Assembly (NCBI RefSeq): GCF_964033635.1
Contig: NZ_OZ035533.1
Span: forward strand, 1,736,001-1,800,000
Source of the DNA: Chitinophaga sp. MM2321
GTDB taxonomy: Bacteria; Bacteroidota; Bacteroidia; Chitinophagales; Chitinophagaceae
Length of the DNA: 64,000 nt
Direction: 5' to 3'
The notes beneath the pieces are model-generated. The model ran no database searches. It had not been told where the DNA came from and saw only the letters and a program-made list of their open reading frames with translations. Positions 33,001 through 41,984 of the stretch are shown in pieces. Numbering within the stretch: the stretch's first letter is position 1; every line of letters begins with the position of its first letter. The translations under genes were made by a program, and so were the position numbers.

Positions 33001-34113
33001 CTAATTAAAACAACGGATAAGTATGATTATCGCGATAAGGTACAATACAAACTTAAATATCTTCTTACGGTTGAACTGGTAATTTCTTGTTACAGGATTA
33101 CCATCGTAGTTAAACCTTTCCCCGATACCCTTCAGTCGGAAGCGTTGGAGATTGCCGGCTAACACGCCGCCATCATCGGCTATGTTAATGAGCATATTGA
33201 GAAAAGCGGTTTTGAGTTCCACTTTACGGGTTTGCTGATAGATATTTACGATCTGATAAAGATATTCCAAGAGCACCGTAAATAGCATGAATAAAAACAC
33301 CGCAGGCAGGAGCCGGGGGCGGGTAAAAAGCAGTGCCAGGCCAGTTATTGTGGAAAAGAACAGGATCTCTACCGTATTAAAAAATCCGTTCCAGGCATAA
33401 CGCTGGTTGCGCATAATCAGGATACTGTTGCCGATACCGTAGTAGAAATTACGTTTGAGGTTCATTTTGCCGCCGCCCCACCAGGGATGGGTAACCCAGG
33501 CTGCTGGGAGGCATTTCAGGTTACGGTCGTTATTTTTTTCTTTTACTTTCAGGAAGAAGTCTACTTCCTCACCGCCACCGGTGCGGGGAATAGCTGCGGA
33601 GAAGCGGATATCGCCGATGGCGCTGCGTTTCACCATCACATTGGCGGTAGCAGCCCAGGCGGTATGCGGGAAGTCGGCCGCCACCCTGAAGATATCGAGT
33701 GTTTTGTTTAAGGAGATGGCGCGTGTAAAATCGTTGATAGGTTCCTCGAGGGCTACCATGCCGGCAAAACCGGTTTCATTGGGGAATTGTTCCAATGCTT
33801 TTGCGTAGGCAAAAAGCAGGTCATCCCGCACCTGTACATCATCATCAATAAAGAGAATCCATTCGCCGGTACCCGCGTCAATACCCCTGTTGCGGGTGAG
33901 CCCTGCGCCCATGTTCTGTTCATTCACCAGTAAAAAGACGGTCTTGTTGTCAATCAGATCACTGAGCGCCTGTCCGGGTTTTATTGCCGGATTATCCGCA
34001 ATGAGGTAATATTTGATGTCCAGTCCTGCGGGCTTGGGTAACCGGAGCATTGGCAACAGGAAGGCTTCATTTAAACGAAATGAAGGAATGACAATATCGA
34101 TACTGGTTTGCAT
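33001..34113 (-). CDS. Glycosyltransferase family 2, membrane-bound (tandem copy 1)
   Basis: A 370-residue paralogue of the following gene. It opens TSIDIVIPSFRLNEAFLLPM and has ILFIDDDVQVRDD as the metal site, RTGGGEEVDFFLKVKEKN near the active site, THPWWGGGKMNLKRNFYYG, and three hydrophobic stretches in the last third (about 245-280 and 350-368). The two copies probably add different sugars or act in sequence; specificity cannot be read off. Start at 34113 is supported by the motif start four residues in. A possible small gene lies immediately upstream on the same strand (34139-34326). Confidence 0.88.
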   Translation of the reverse strand: MQTSIDIVIPSFRLNEAFLLPMLRLPKPAGLDIKYYLIADNPAIKPGQALSDLIDNKTVFLLVNEQNMGAGLTRNRGIDAGTGEWILFIDDDVQVRDDLLFAYAKALEQFPNETGFAGMVALEEPINDFTRAISLNKTLDIFRVAADFPHTAWAATANVMVKRSAIGDIRFSAAIPRTGGGEEVDFFLKVKEKNNDRNLKCLPAAWVTHPWWGGGKMNLKRNFYYGIGNSILIMRNQRYAWNGFFNTVEILFFSTITGLALLFTRPRLLPAVFLFMLFTVLLEYLYQIVNIYQQTRKVELKTAFLNMLINIADDGGVLAGNLQRFRLKGIGERFNYDGNPVTRNYQFNRKKIFKFVLYLIAIIILIRCFN

Positions 34114-34138
34114 AATACTTCGCTACACGGTTCATTTA

Positions 34139-34326
34139 TTATTTACAGGCCCTGATCAAACCTTTCCGGAAATGCCGGTGTTCAGCGTTGATGGTATCCT
34201 GGTCCAGGCCTGCATAGTAAGTCAGCACCTCCGTTTCAGTGCAGTTTTGAAAGCAGGACCAAAAGCATCTTCCTGTACCTGCTTTTTCTTCTTCTTACCA
34301 AATAATTTTTGCAACAAATTAACCAT
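34139..34326 (-). pseudogene. Possible small Lys-rich gene with a broken frame
   Basis: From ATG 34326 a frame gives MVNLLQKLFGKKKKK then QVQEDAFGPAFKTALKRRC and stops at 34222. In the frame shifted by one base the reading continues without stop, as VLTYYAGLDQDTINAEHRHF then RKGLIRACK, to a TAA at 34139. Joined, they would make a basic protein of about 60 residues ending 25 bp before the tandem glycosyltransferases. Either a small gene has lost its frame or the two parts are chance. I recognise no family. Confidence 0.3.
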
Positions 34327-34422
34327 AGGACATGTGGTTTCCCGTGAAATCCGGTAAAGATATATATATCTTTTTTTACCAGCAAATTCAGGGAGGTGCT
34401 GACGGGAGTTCGTTTAGATGTT

Positions 34423-34430
34423 TATCTTTG
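34423..34430 (+). promoter_or_regulatory. -7 promoter element of the glycosyltransferase at 34452
   Basis: TATCTTTG matches TAnnTTTG exactly and lies 21 bp before ATG 34452, so it decides that start over the upstream in-frame ATG at 34332, which would be transcribed only from further upstream. Confidence 0.6.
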
Positions 34431-34451
34431 TTGTTTAAATGCCCGCTATTC

Positions 34452-35459
34452 ATGATAAACAAAGTACCGGATAATGGCCTGCCGTTAGTTTCTGTGATTA
34501 TTCCCAACTACAATCATGCTGCTTACCTGGAAAAACGGATTACATCTGTTTTGAATCAGACCTTTACAGATTTTGAGGTGATCCTGATGGATGACTGTTC
34601 TACTGATGACAGCAGGGCGATCATTGAAAAGTACCGGGATCATCCCAATGTTAAAAAGATCATTTATAATGAGCAGAATAGCGGGAGTGTTTTCAGGCAA
34701 TGGAAACGGGGTGTTGGCGAGGCCGCAGGAAAATATATCTGGCTGGCGGAAAGCGATGACTGGTGCGAGCCTACTTTGCTGCAACACCTGGTAGCAGGAT
34801 TGGAAGAAAATGATCAGTGTGCAGTTGCATATTGCCAGTCTTATACAATGAAGGAAGATAACCTGATCCTTTGGCAATCGCATTATCCTTTGCTGGCCGA
34901 TTATATGGAAGGCCGGAAATATATTCACGAATACCTGGTGTTCCGTTGTGGTATCTTCAATGCCAGCATGGCCGTGTGGCGGAAGGAACTTTTCAGTAAG
35001 GTAGATGAAGGGTATCTCAACTTCAGGATGAGTGGTGACTGGTACTTCTGGATAGAACTCTGTAAGCAGGGAGATGTGTTTATTACCGGGCGTACATTGA
35101 ATTATTTCAGGAATCATTCGGGCGATGTTTCCAGTAACGTGTATAAGACAGGATTAAATTTCAGAGAGGCTACCCGTGTGCTGATTAAAATGCGGAAAGA
35201 CGGAATTATTTCTCAGCAGATGTTTGGTAAAGCGTTCCGGCATAAGCACCGGGAATACTGGAATGCCCGGAAGAAGCTGGACCAGCAGTTGTTACAGGAG
35301 ATAGAAAGCGATTTTTATAACGAGGAAGCCACGCATATTTCCCGCGCTACACTTAGAAGAGATGCATGGTGGAAAACCACGAGGATAAAAGTGCAATGTT
35401 TTTTTACAGGGGCGGATCTGAAAGCGCGTTTACCTTATTCCGGCGCTGAGTGGAGATAA
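34452..35459 (+). CDS. Glycosyltransferase family 2
   Basis: A 335-residue cytoplasmic GT-A transferase. The start is set at ATG 34452 because the conserved domain begins soon after (LVSVIIPNYNHAAYLEKRI) and a perfect -7 element lies just upstream. Motifs are VILMDDCSTDDS for the nucleotide, WLAESDDWCEP as the DxD-type metal site and MSGDWYFWIELC for the catalytic base region. The C-terminal 90 residues are basic and helical. It is divergent from the tandem transferases and likely belongs to the same surface-glycan programme. Specificity unknown. Confidence 0.88.
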   Translation: MINKVPDNGLPLVSVIIPNYNHAAYLEKRITSVLNQTFTDFEVILMDDCSTDDSRAIIEKYRDHPNVKKIIYNEQNSGSVFRQWKRGVGEAAGKYIWLAESDDWCEPTLLQHLVAGLEENDQCAVAYCQSYTMKEDNLILWQSHYPLLADYMEGRKYIHEYLVFRCGIFNASMAVWRKELFSKVDEGYLNFRMSGDWYFWIELCKQGDVFITGRTLNYFRNHSGDVSSNVYKTGLNFREATRVLIKMRKDGIISQQMFGKAFRHKHREYWNARKKLDQQLLQEIESDFYNEEATHISRATLRRDAWWKTTRIKVQCFFTGADLKARLPYSGAEWR

Positions 35460-35489
35460 CGTATGCGCTCCACTCAACGCCGTTAAAGT

Positions 35490-37013
35490 TTATTTTTCTT
35501 CCAGTATTTTTAATGCCTCCGTGTCTTTGTACTGAAGGATCAGTTTTTTCAATTCCTTTTTTAAACTGGCAGTGATCTTTTCAGCGCCTTTGCTGCCATA
35601 GCGGTTGTTGATTTCATGCGGATCTTTTTGCAGGTCGTACAGTTCCCAGCTGTCTGACGGACCGTAGAACCTTATGAGGGTATACCTTTCTGTGCGGATA
35701 CCAAAGTGCGGATATACATGATGTGGTTGTGGAAATTCGTAGTAGTGATAGTAGGCAGATTTTCTCCAGTTTACTTTTTCAGGATTTTCTTTCAGCAAGG
35801 GGAGGAAAGAGGTGCCCTGAATATCAGCAGGTACTGGTACGCCTGCTATTTGCAGGAATGTAGGCGCCCAGTCTATATTCAGCATGAGCTGATCTACTGT
35901 GGTACCGGGTTTGGTAACGCCGGGATATTTGATCAGGAAGGGTGTGCGTAATGATTCTTCGTACATGAAACGTTTATCGAACCAGCCGTGTTCGCCCATG
36001 TAGAAGCCCTGATCGGAGGCGTATACTACTACGGTGTTTTCAGCGAGGCCGTTTTTGTCGAGATAGTCCAGTAACTGACCGATGTTCCGGTCGAGTGAGC
36101 GGGCAGTGGCGAGGTAGTCTTTCAGGTAGCGTTGGTATTTCCATTGTACGAGGGAGTCGCCGCTGAGGTGCTTTTCATCAAATTCCTTGCTGATCTTGTC
36201 TTCGTAATATGCTTTGAATACTTTTTTCTGTTCGGGTGTAAAGCGGCCGTAGATGCCTTTCTGTTCATAGTTGGCATGTACTTTCAGGTCGTCTCTCAGG
36301 CGCATGGTTTTGTCGATTGTCATGTCCTGGTTTTGTGCAGCGACCCTGTTTTTGTAGTCATCGTGGAAGGTGGGTGGCAGGGGAAAGTCTTTATCGTCGT
36401 AGGCGCCGAGATCCTGCAGGTCTGGTAGCCATTCGCGGTGGGTGGCTTTTTCGCCTACTACCAGAAAAAATGGTTTGGACTTGTCTCTGTTGTTGAGCCA
36501 GTCTACAGAAAATTGTGTGATGATATTGGTAACATAGCCTTCCACCTGGGTGGTGTCTTTGGGGCCGATGATATCCGGGTTATAGTATTGTCCTTGTCCC
36601 TTTAGGATGCGCCAGTAGTCGAAACCATCGGGAAGGTTGCCAAGATGCCACTTGCCGATCCAGGCGGTCTGATAGCCATGTTGTTGCAGCATGCGCGGGA
36701 AGAGCTGCTGTCCTACATTAAACTTCTTTTCATTGAGCGTATAGCCGTTAATGTGACTATACTTACCCGTCAGCAGTGTAGCCCTGCTGGGGCCGCAGAT
36801 AGAATTGGTGACCAGCGCGTTTCTGAAGCGCACGCCCTGGTTGGCAATGCGGTCGATATTGGGTGTTTGTGCCAGTTTGCTGCCGTAGGCGCTGATGGTC
36901 TGGTAAGCATGGTCGTCGGAGAAGATGAAAATGATATTTGGTTGCTGCTGCGCGTAGCTGTTAGCAGCGGTGAATAGCAGGATGCACCCTGCTATTTTGC
37001 TTAAAATATTCAT
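35490..37013 (-). CDS. Type I sulfatase (exported)
   Basis: A 507-residue periplasmic sulfatase. Signal peptide residues 1-21 (ending NSYAQ), then the metal-binding start IIFIFSDDHAYQTI and the activation motif SICGPSRATLLTGKY, in which Cys should be oxidised to formylglycine. WIGKWHLG and VVYASDQGFYMGEHGWFDKR hold further active-site residues; the C-terminal part is the DUF4976-type subdomain. Such enzymes remove sulfate from glycosaminoglycans or algal glycans; a heparan-type substrate is possible but not proved. A maturase gene is not in the window. It stands alone, convergent with the glycosyltransferase. Confidence 0.92.
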   Translation of the reverse strand: MNILSKIAGCILLFTAANSYAQQQPNIIFIFSDDHAYQTISAYGSKLAQTPNIDRIANQGVRFRNALVTNSICGPSRATLLTGKYSHINGYTLNEKKFNVGQQLFPRMLQQHGYQTAWIGKWHLGNLPDGFDYWRILKGQGQYYNPDIIGPKDTTQVEGYVTNIITQFSVDWLNNRDKSKPFFLVVGEKATHREWLPDLQDLGAYDDKDFPLPPTFHDDYKNRVAAQNQDMTIDKTMRLRDDLKVHANYEQKGIYGRFTPEQKKVFKAYYEDKISKEFDEKHLSGDSLVQWKYQRYLKDYLATARSLDRNIGQLLDYLDKNGLAENTVVVYASDQGFYMGEHGWFDKRFMYEESLRTPFLIKYPGVTKPGTTVDQLMLNIDWAPTFLQIAGVPVPADIQGTSFLPLLKENPEKVNWRKSAYYHYYEFPQPHHVYPHFGIRTERYTLIRFYGPSDSWELYDLQKDPHEINNRYGSKGAEKITASLKKELKKLILQYKDTEALKILEEK

Positions 37014-37171
37014 AGTATTTGATTTATAGGATCGTTGTAGTTCTCTAAAGATATTTTTATTCGGCTACAAATCAAATGGGGAGTGGAATGTTTTTTGATG
37101 GGAGAGAAAAAAATATGCAACATTAATAAAATAGTATGTTTAATGAGTTAGATTTATTAATTGTACCTGAT

Positions 37172-38035
37172 TCAATTACCCAATTCCGTCCAATCGAATA
37201 ATTTTGGTTCTTTGGTAAAAAATTCCCTGACAATTACGTTAAAAAGTTCCGGTCTTTCATACAATATAAAGTGAGAGGCAGCAGGAATAATACAAAGCTG
37301 ACTGTTTTCTATGGCTTGGTGTAATTTCAGTGCGTGTTCGGGTTTAACAATGTCATTGTCACCTTGCACAATTAGTACGCTTGATTGTATTTTCCTAAGT
37401 TTTTCTTCAGGAACAATAAGTGGGGTTGCACACATACTGCTGAAATCTTTGACAAACTTTTTCCATTGCCCTTTTTGAGGTGTTTTCTGTAAATGTGGTT
37501 CTAGCCACCATTTGAAGTTTTTTTCGATTTCTTCAGGCGTTAGTTGATCAAGCCCGGCAATGGCTTCGGGATAATAGCCGGAAGTATGCGAAGCAGCTGC
37601 AAAGGCAGCTGTCTTCTTTACCTTATCCGGCCGGTCTGCTGCTAGCAATAATGCTGCATTTCCTCCATCGCTATAACCAAAAACATATACACTATCTAGT
37701 TTCATTTGGTCTATCATTTTAGAAAAATAATCAGCCAATAACTGATAACCCAAGGAATCCGCCTGTTCAGATCGTCCTTGCCCGGGACAATCAACAGCAA
37801 TCACCCTGAATTTTTTTGATAGTTCCGGTATCAAAGGCGCAATATCTTTAATGCTGGAGAGGCCACCGTGTATGGCTATGAGCGGAGTGCCTTGTCCATA
37901 TTCTTCATAATACAACTGAGTGCCGTTTACGGTTATGTATTTCCCATTGTTGGAGCTGTAAGGAACGGTGTCCTGCGAGAAACAGAGCGAGTACAATAAT
38001 ATTGTCAACATGCTTAATGCTATTGTTTTCATCAC
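37172..38035 (-). CDS. Alpha/beta-hydrolase, exported
   Basis: A 287-residue hydrolase with a short signal peptide (MMKTIALSMLTILLYSLCFSQ). The lid-less core shows the oxyanion HGG motif (LIAIHGGLSS), the nucleophile elbow FGYSDGGNAAL, the acid in IVQGDNDIVKPEHA, and His in AASHFILYERPE. It resembles the broad epoxide-hydrolase/haloperoxidase group; substrate unknown. It heads into the VOC gene cluster in an AT-rich segment whose composition differs from the genes to the left. The gap 37014-37171 is empty apart from AT-rich sequence. Confidence 0.87.
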   Translation of the reverse strand: MMKTIALSMLTILLYSLCFSQDTVPYSSNNGKYITVNGTQLYYEEYGQGTPLIAIHGGLSSIKDIAPLIPELSKKFRVIAVDCPGQGRSEQADSLGYQLLADYFSKMIDQMKLDSVYVFGYSDGGNAALLLAADRPDKVKKTAAFAAASHTSGYYPEAIAGLDQLTPEEIEKNFKWWLEPHLQKTPQKGQWKKFVKDFSSMCATPLIVPEEKLRKIQSSVLIVQGDNDIVKPEHALKLHQAIENSQLCIIPAASHFILYERPELFNVIVREFFTKEPKLFDWTELGN

Positions 38036-38049
38036 TATCTGTTTTTAAG

Positions 38050-38457
38050 TTAATAACCTGGCATCTGGCTTTCGTCCATATAAGCCAATTCCCATTGGTG
38101 TCCGTCTAAATCTGCAAAGCTGTGTTGGTACATCCAACCGTGGTCTGCAGGTTCGGCATAAATGGTTGCTCCCAATTCTTTTGCTTTAGTTACCATTTTC
38201 TCCACTTCCTGACGGGAACTCGCATCTAAGGCTATCAGTACCTCCGTACTTTTATTCGCATCACATACCTCTTTTTTGGTGAATGTCTTAAAATACGGTT
38301 CTGTGAGGAACATAGCAAACATGAAATCGCCAATGATCATACAAGCCGCTTTATCATCGCTAAACTGAGGATTGAAACTAAATCCAAGACCTTCAAAGAA
38401 AATTTTCGACTTATTCAAGTCTTTAACCGGTAGATTGACGAAAATTTTTGTTGCCAT
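38050..38457 (-). CDS. VOC family protein (glyoxalase-like)
   Basis: A 135-residue vicinal-oxygen-chelate fold protein: IFVNLPVKDLNKSKIFFEGL opens the first βαβββ module and DLDGHQWELAYMDESQ closes the second. It resembles the YaeR/glyoxalase-bleomycin-resistance type lacking a full metal-ligand set. It may bind or isomerise a small molecule. Just 14 bp upstream of the hydrolase gene on the same strand, so they form one transcript. Upstream lies an AraC-type regulator in the same direction. Confidence 0.87.
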   Translation of the reverse strand: MATKIFVNLPVKDLNKSKIFFEGLGFSFNPQFSDDKAACMIIGDFMFAMFLTEPYFKTFTKKEVCDANKSTEVLIALDASSRQEVEKMVTKAKELGATIYAEPADHGWMYQHSFADLDGHQWELAYMDESQMPGY

Positions 38458-38555
38458 AATTTTTAATTTTTAATGAATAAATACTGATACAAAAGAAAAA
38501 GTTTTATGGCATAAAAACTTGTCGAAAAGTTGGGGTGACTGGTAAATTTTATAGG

Positions 38556-39452
38556 TTATAAATTTTTATAAAATTCTGATGGAGGCACGCCTGATTCTTT
38601 TTTAAAGAATTTCCCAAAATTAGCTGGGTCTGAAAAACCCAACCGATAGGCGATTTCCGATATACTAAAGTCAGTATATAAGAGCAGCGATTTAGCTTCA
38701 CTTACCAACCTTTCGGAGATATAAGACAGTGCATTTTTACCGGAAACGGCCTTGATAGTTTGAGAAAGATGGTTGGGTGTTATGGAAAGCAGGTCAGCAT
38801 ATTCCTTTACAGTCCGCTTTTCTATATAATGACTGTTTACCAAATGTAGATACTTACTCAGGAGTCCCTGATCAGGAGAAACAAACCTTGCGGCATCATA
38901 CTGTTCATTTACAAATTCTTTCACGCGGTAAAGCAGGGCAAGGAGTTTTAACCTTGCTTCAATATGCGCGCCACCGCTGCTCCTTTCATATGCTATAAAG
39001 ACTTCTTCAAAATGAGGAAGCAATTTGTGATATGTGGCTTGTTTCATTGTAAACAGATTCGTGTAGAGACTGTTGAAGAAGGGAAACTCCTTATGGAAAC
39101 TCGGTTTAAAAAAAGAAAAACACTCCGGTTTAAAATAAAAGATATATCCTTCCAAAGCATCGGCCTTGGAAAAACTATAAATCAAATCCGGTGAATGGCA
39201 AACAAGATAAGCTTCGGGGTTATTCACGGTTTTATCGTCGTACTTAACCTGGATTTTCCCCGAATTGAGAAACAAGGCAAAAAAATAAAATGCCCTTCTG
39301 AATGGGGGGCGGTAAATTTCTATTTTCGGATCTGTGTTTTTTAATTCCCTGCTATAAAACATGGGATTAATTGTCCTGCCGGGTATAGGTAGCGTTTCCA
39401 AAAAATCATTAATTTCTGTATAGTACGGAATAGATGCGTTTGATTCTTTCAT
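38556..39452 (-). CDS. AraC family transcriptional regulator
   Basis: A 298-residue regulator with an N-terminal cupin-like sensor (residues 20-150) and C-terminal AraC/XylS double helix-turn-helix (about 200-298). VKEYADLLSITPNHLSQTIK is the first HTH, and FSISEIAYRLGFSDPANFGK followed by FFKKESGVPPSEF the second, with the usual conserved signature. It is 98 bp upstream of the VOC-hydrolase pair in the same direction and likely controls it. Ligand unknown. Confidence 0.9.
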   Translation of the reverse strand: MKESNASIPYYTEINDFLETLPIPGRTINPMFYSRELKNTDPKIEIYRPPFRRAFYFFALFLNSGKIQVKYDDKTVNNPEAYLVCHSPDLIYSFSKADALEGYIFYFKPECFSFFKPSFHKEFPFFNSLYTNLFTMKQATYHKLLPHFEEVFIAYERSSGGAHIEARLKLLALLYRVKEFVNEQYDAARFVSPDQGLLSKYLHLVNSHYIEKRTVKEYADLLSITPNHLSQTIKAVSGKNALSYISERLVSEAKSLLLYTDFSISEIAYRLGFSDPANFGKFFKKESGVPPSEFYKNL

Positions 39453-39474
39453 TGGAATATACTTCTATTATGTA

Positions 39475-39993
39475 TTATGATTTTATTTTCAAAAGAGATA
39501 GTATGACCAATAAAAAACTGAAAATGGCTGCTATGGTACGGATTAAATTCAATTTGTTCCAGGGAGCCTCAAACCTTTCCCTCAGAGAAAATAGCTCTTG
39601 CGGAGAGGCAGTGCTCACATCAAAATCCTTCAGCATATTGTTTAAGGGTACATTCCCTGCTATGGTTACGCCAAACACACCGATAGCATAAATAGTAGTA
39701 GCCGCCAACAACAGCCAAAATGAAAAATTGCCGCCCACATGATAGGATAACCAGGTTGCCAACGGCAGAACAACAAGACTTCCCATAAAACTTGTGAAAA
39801 ACCAGGCATTCAGTATGGCATTATCAATCGACTGGAAAGCCAATAAATACTCCCTGTCCGAAAGCTTGCCCAACCCACCGGTAACGGAACAGGCATAGCT
39901 ATAAAATAGCCCTGCCGCTAAACCAGTTAGCAGTACCGCTATTATTTGAACTAGTTGGTAAAAAATCATCGTTGTCCATTTTGAATATTCCAT
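39475..39993 (-). CDS. DUF1772 membrane protein (anthrone-oxygenase-like)
   Basis: A 172-residue integral membrane protein with four hydrophobic segments (about 10-30, 55-80, 85-110, 145-168). The DUF1772 pattern is present: an N-terminal helix with LTGLAAGLFYSYACSV, a central GNVPLN motif and a later FEAPWNKLNLIRTI stretch. Fungal relatives oxidise anthrones; bacterial ones are uncharacterised. The gene overlaps the end of the NmrA-like gene by 28 bp, so they are translated together. It is followed by the AraC-type gene. Confidence 0.85.
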   Translation of the reverse strand: MEYSKWTTMIFYQLVQIIAVLLTGLAAGLFYSYACSVTGGLGKLSDREYLLAFQSIDNAILNAWFFTSFMGSLVVLPLATWLSYHVGGNFSFWLLLAATTIYAIGVFGVTIAGNVPLNNMLKDFDVSTASPQELFSLRERFEAPWNKLNLIRTIAAIFSFLLVILSLLKIKS

Positions 39994-40802
39994 ACTCCAG
40001 TTTGAGTGGCTTTGACTACATATTCACGAAAACTAGTTGATTTGCGCCCTAATACGTCTTCAATATCGTTCTTGATCGATTCGTTTCTTCCATCCAACAC
40101 TTCAGTAAATAAATATTGCATGAGCCCAATAATGTCTTCGGGGATTTGGTAGTCACGAAGAGTGTTGACGTACGCATCCATATCTACTTCTTCATAAACA
40201 ATAGGACTGTTGATAGCTTCGGAGATTATGCTGGTTGTATCTTTAAAAGACAGCAATTCCGGGCCGGTCAGTTCATAGATTTTCCTGTTGTGCTTATCGT
40301 CCGTCAACGCTTCAACGACCACATCAGCAAGGTCGTCAAGATCGACGAAAGGCTCCAATGCTTTTGGTTTCGGGACAACGAAGTAGCCGGCCAGGATATT
40401 ATCCAGAAAAAAGAATTCACTAAAATTCTGCATGAACCAGCTGGACCTCACAATCGTCCAGTGCAATCCCGAATTTATCACAATCTTTTCAGCTTCTTCG
40501 GCCTCTTTCTCGCCCCTTCCGGAAAGGAATACCAGTTGCTGAACCCCAGTGTTTTTTGCAGCGTCCACAAACTGTTGGATTTTCTCCAATGCCCCTGGAA
40601 CTACAAAGTCGGGGTAGTAGGTGATGTAAACTTTTTTGATCCCACTTAAAACCGTTGCCCAATTCTCAGCTTTCTCCCAATCAAAAGGCGGGTTTCCTTG
40701 CCTAGAGCCAGCCCGTACCGGAATACCCTTTTTCTGAAGCCTTTCTGCTACCCGTTTCCCGGTTTTCCCCGTGGCTCCTAATACCAAAATTTCGTTTGCC
40801 AT
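39966..40802 (-). CDS. NmrA-like NAD(P)-binding protein
   Basis: A 278-residue atypical short-chain dehydrogenase. The N-terminal dinucleotide motif is ILVLGATGKTGKRVAERLQK (GxxGxxG), and the substrate-domain segments VFLSGRGEKEAEEAE, WTIVRSSWFMQNFSE and DLDDLADVVVEAL fit the NmrA/QOR2 group. The YxxxK catalytic pair is not seen, as expected for NmrA-type proteins that reduce quinones or sense NADP. Start ATG 40802. It shares a transcript with the overlapping DUF1772 gene and is flanked by an AraC-type regulator. Confidence 0.88.
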   Translation of the reverse strand: MANEILVLGATGKTGKRVAERLQKKGIPVRAGSRQGNPPFDWEKAENWATVLSGIKKVYITYYPDFVVPGALEKIQQFVDAAKNTGVQQLVFLSGRGEKEAEEAEKIVINSGLHWTIVRSSWFMQNFSEFFFLDNILAGYFVVPKPKALEPFVDLDDLADVVVEALTDDKHNRKIYELTGPELLSFKDTTSIISEAINSPIVYEEVDMDAYVNTLRDYQIPEDIIGLMQYLFTEVLDGRNESIKNDIEDVLGRKSTSFREYVVKATQTGVWNIQNGQR

Positions 40803-40890
40803 AATTGTTGCTTTTTTATTTATTAAAAATAATTATGGGCAAAAATATAGCGGGGACAAAATCAGAAATTGAACAAATCGGACAAAGCGA

Positions 40891-41670
40891 CTATTTCGGT
40901 TTCTTTAACTGTAAAGGTTTTTTCCCTGTGAACTTCTTAATGTTTCGTATAAAATGTGATTGGTCGGCGTAGCCATTTTCATAGACCACATCGGTCAGTT
41001 TTGAAAAGCCCCCCGTGGAGATTTGCATCAACGAGGTTTGGAACTGTATGATTTTTGCGAATTTTTTCGGAGATATCCCGATACAATCATTGAACTTTCT
41101 TCGTAACGTCCTTTCAGTGGTATTTAGGTCCCTGGCCAGTTTATTTACAGCAATCTTGCCTTTATGGTCAAAGATAATTTGAATGGCTTGTTGTATTTCC
41201 AGATATTCCTCCAACCCTTTTTTCCGTGCAAGTTCCGAGAGGAATTTGGCGATGATCTCCACTTTCAAGCTTATCGCGGAAGAAGTGGTCAAAGCTTCCA
41301 AAGGGTTTTCGATAGCTGCAGCTTTGATCTTTGAGAGGTCAGCACAATCGTCATTAAGTTTTTTGGGGTTGACATCAAACAACAATTTAGCAGCGAAAGG
41401 GTATAGCTGAAAAGCAATCATTAAATAGGGCGCTCTTATCGAAAGCTCGTAAGGTGCTATCATTTGGCCGTATAGGAAAAAAGCGGTCAACTCTTTCTCC
41501 CGGGGAAGTAGAAATGCCTTTTCCGATTGCAGGTATACGATTCCCGGATAACCATCCGCAAAAAACGTAAACGTTAAGTCTTTTGGAGCATCCTGATTTT
41601 CCAGGACAGAAATTTCCTTAACGAACAATTCCAACTTGTAGTTGGCAATTATTTTAGTGAAGTCTATCAA
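40891..41670 (-). CDS. AraC family transcriptional regulator
   Basis: A 259-residue regulator. The N-terminal 140 residues are an unassigned sensor with LTFTFFADGYPGIVYLQSEK, similar to the DUF6597-type domain. The C-terminal HTH region includes VNKLARDLNTTERTLRRKFN and LTDVVYENGYADQSHFIRNI followed by KKFTGKKPLQLK, the standard AraC signature. It lies 88 bp upstream of the NmrA-like/DUF1772 pair and probably governs it, a second regulator-enzyme unit like the one at 37172-39452. Confidence 0.88.
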   Translation of the reverse strand: MIDFTKIIANYKLELFVKEISVLENQDAPKDLTFTFFADGYPGIVYLQSEKAFLLPREKELTAFFLYGQMIAPYELSIRAPYLMIAFQLYPFAAKLLFDVNPKKLNDDCADLSKIKAAAIENPLEALTTSSAISLKVEIIAKFLSELARKKGLEEYLEIQQAIQIIFDHKGKIAVNKLARDLNTTERTLRRKFNDCIGISPKKFAKIIQFQTSLMQISTGGFSKLTDVVYENGYADQSHFIRNIKKFTGKKPLQLKKPK

Positions 41671-41984
41671 ATTCCAACTCGTTTTGTTTCGAAAGCCTTA
41701 TACAGTCGATAGATAATTATATTTCAACTATTTAACAATCGTAAACCTGAAAGCAATTTAAGGTGATTACATCTGCAAAGACGTTTAAATTTATAATGAT
41801 TTTCTTGCAAACCCATTCTCCCTAGGGTAAAACTATAGTAAAAAAATTGGTAACGATATTGACAACCAGGATGATGATAACTATTTAGCGATGTTTATAA
41901 TATAATGAACCTCTGATCAGACAGAATACCTACCTACGTTGCCAGTAGCTTGTACAAGCTCCATTAAGCAACTAGAAAGTTCAT
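41671..41984. other. Non-coding gap, AT-rich
   Basis: No gene, hairpin with T-run or clear operator was found in these 314 bases. It marks the right boundary of the AT-rich block: coding sequence beyond it is again richer in GC. Confidence 0.4.

Noticed and set aside
34332..34451. N-terminal extension of the glycosyltransferase from ATG 34332
   Set aside because: The extension precedes the -7 element and the conserved domain begins after ATG 34452.
34485..35117. Long minus-strand open frame within the glycosyltransferase gene
   Set aside because: Antisense shadow of a gene with all GT2 motifs.
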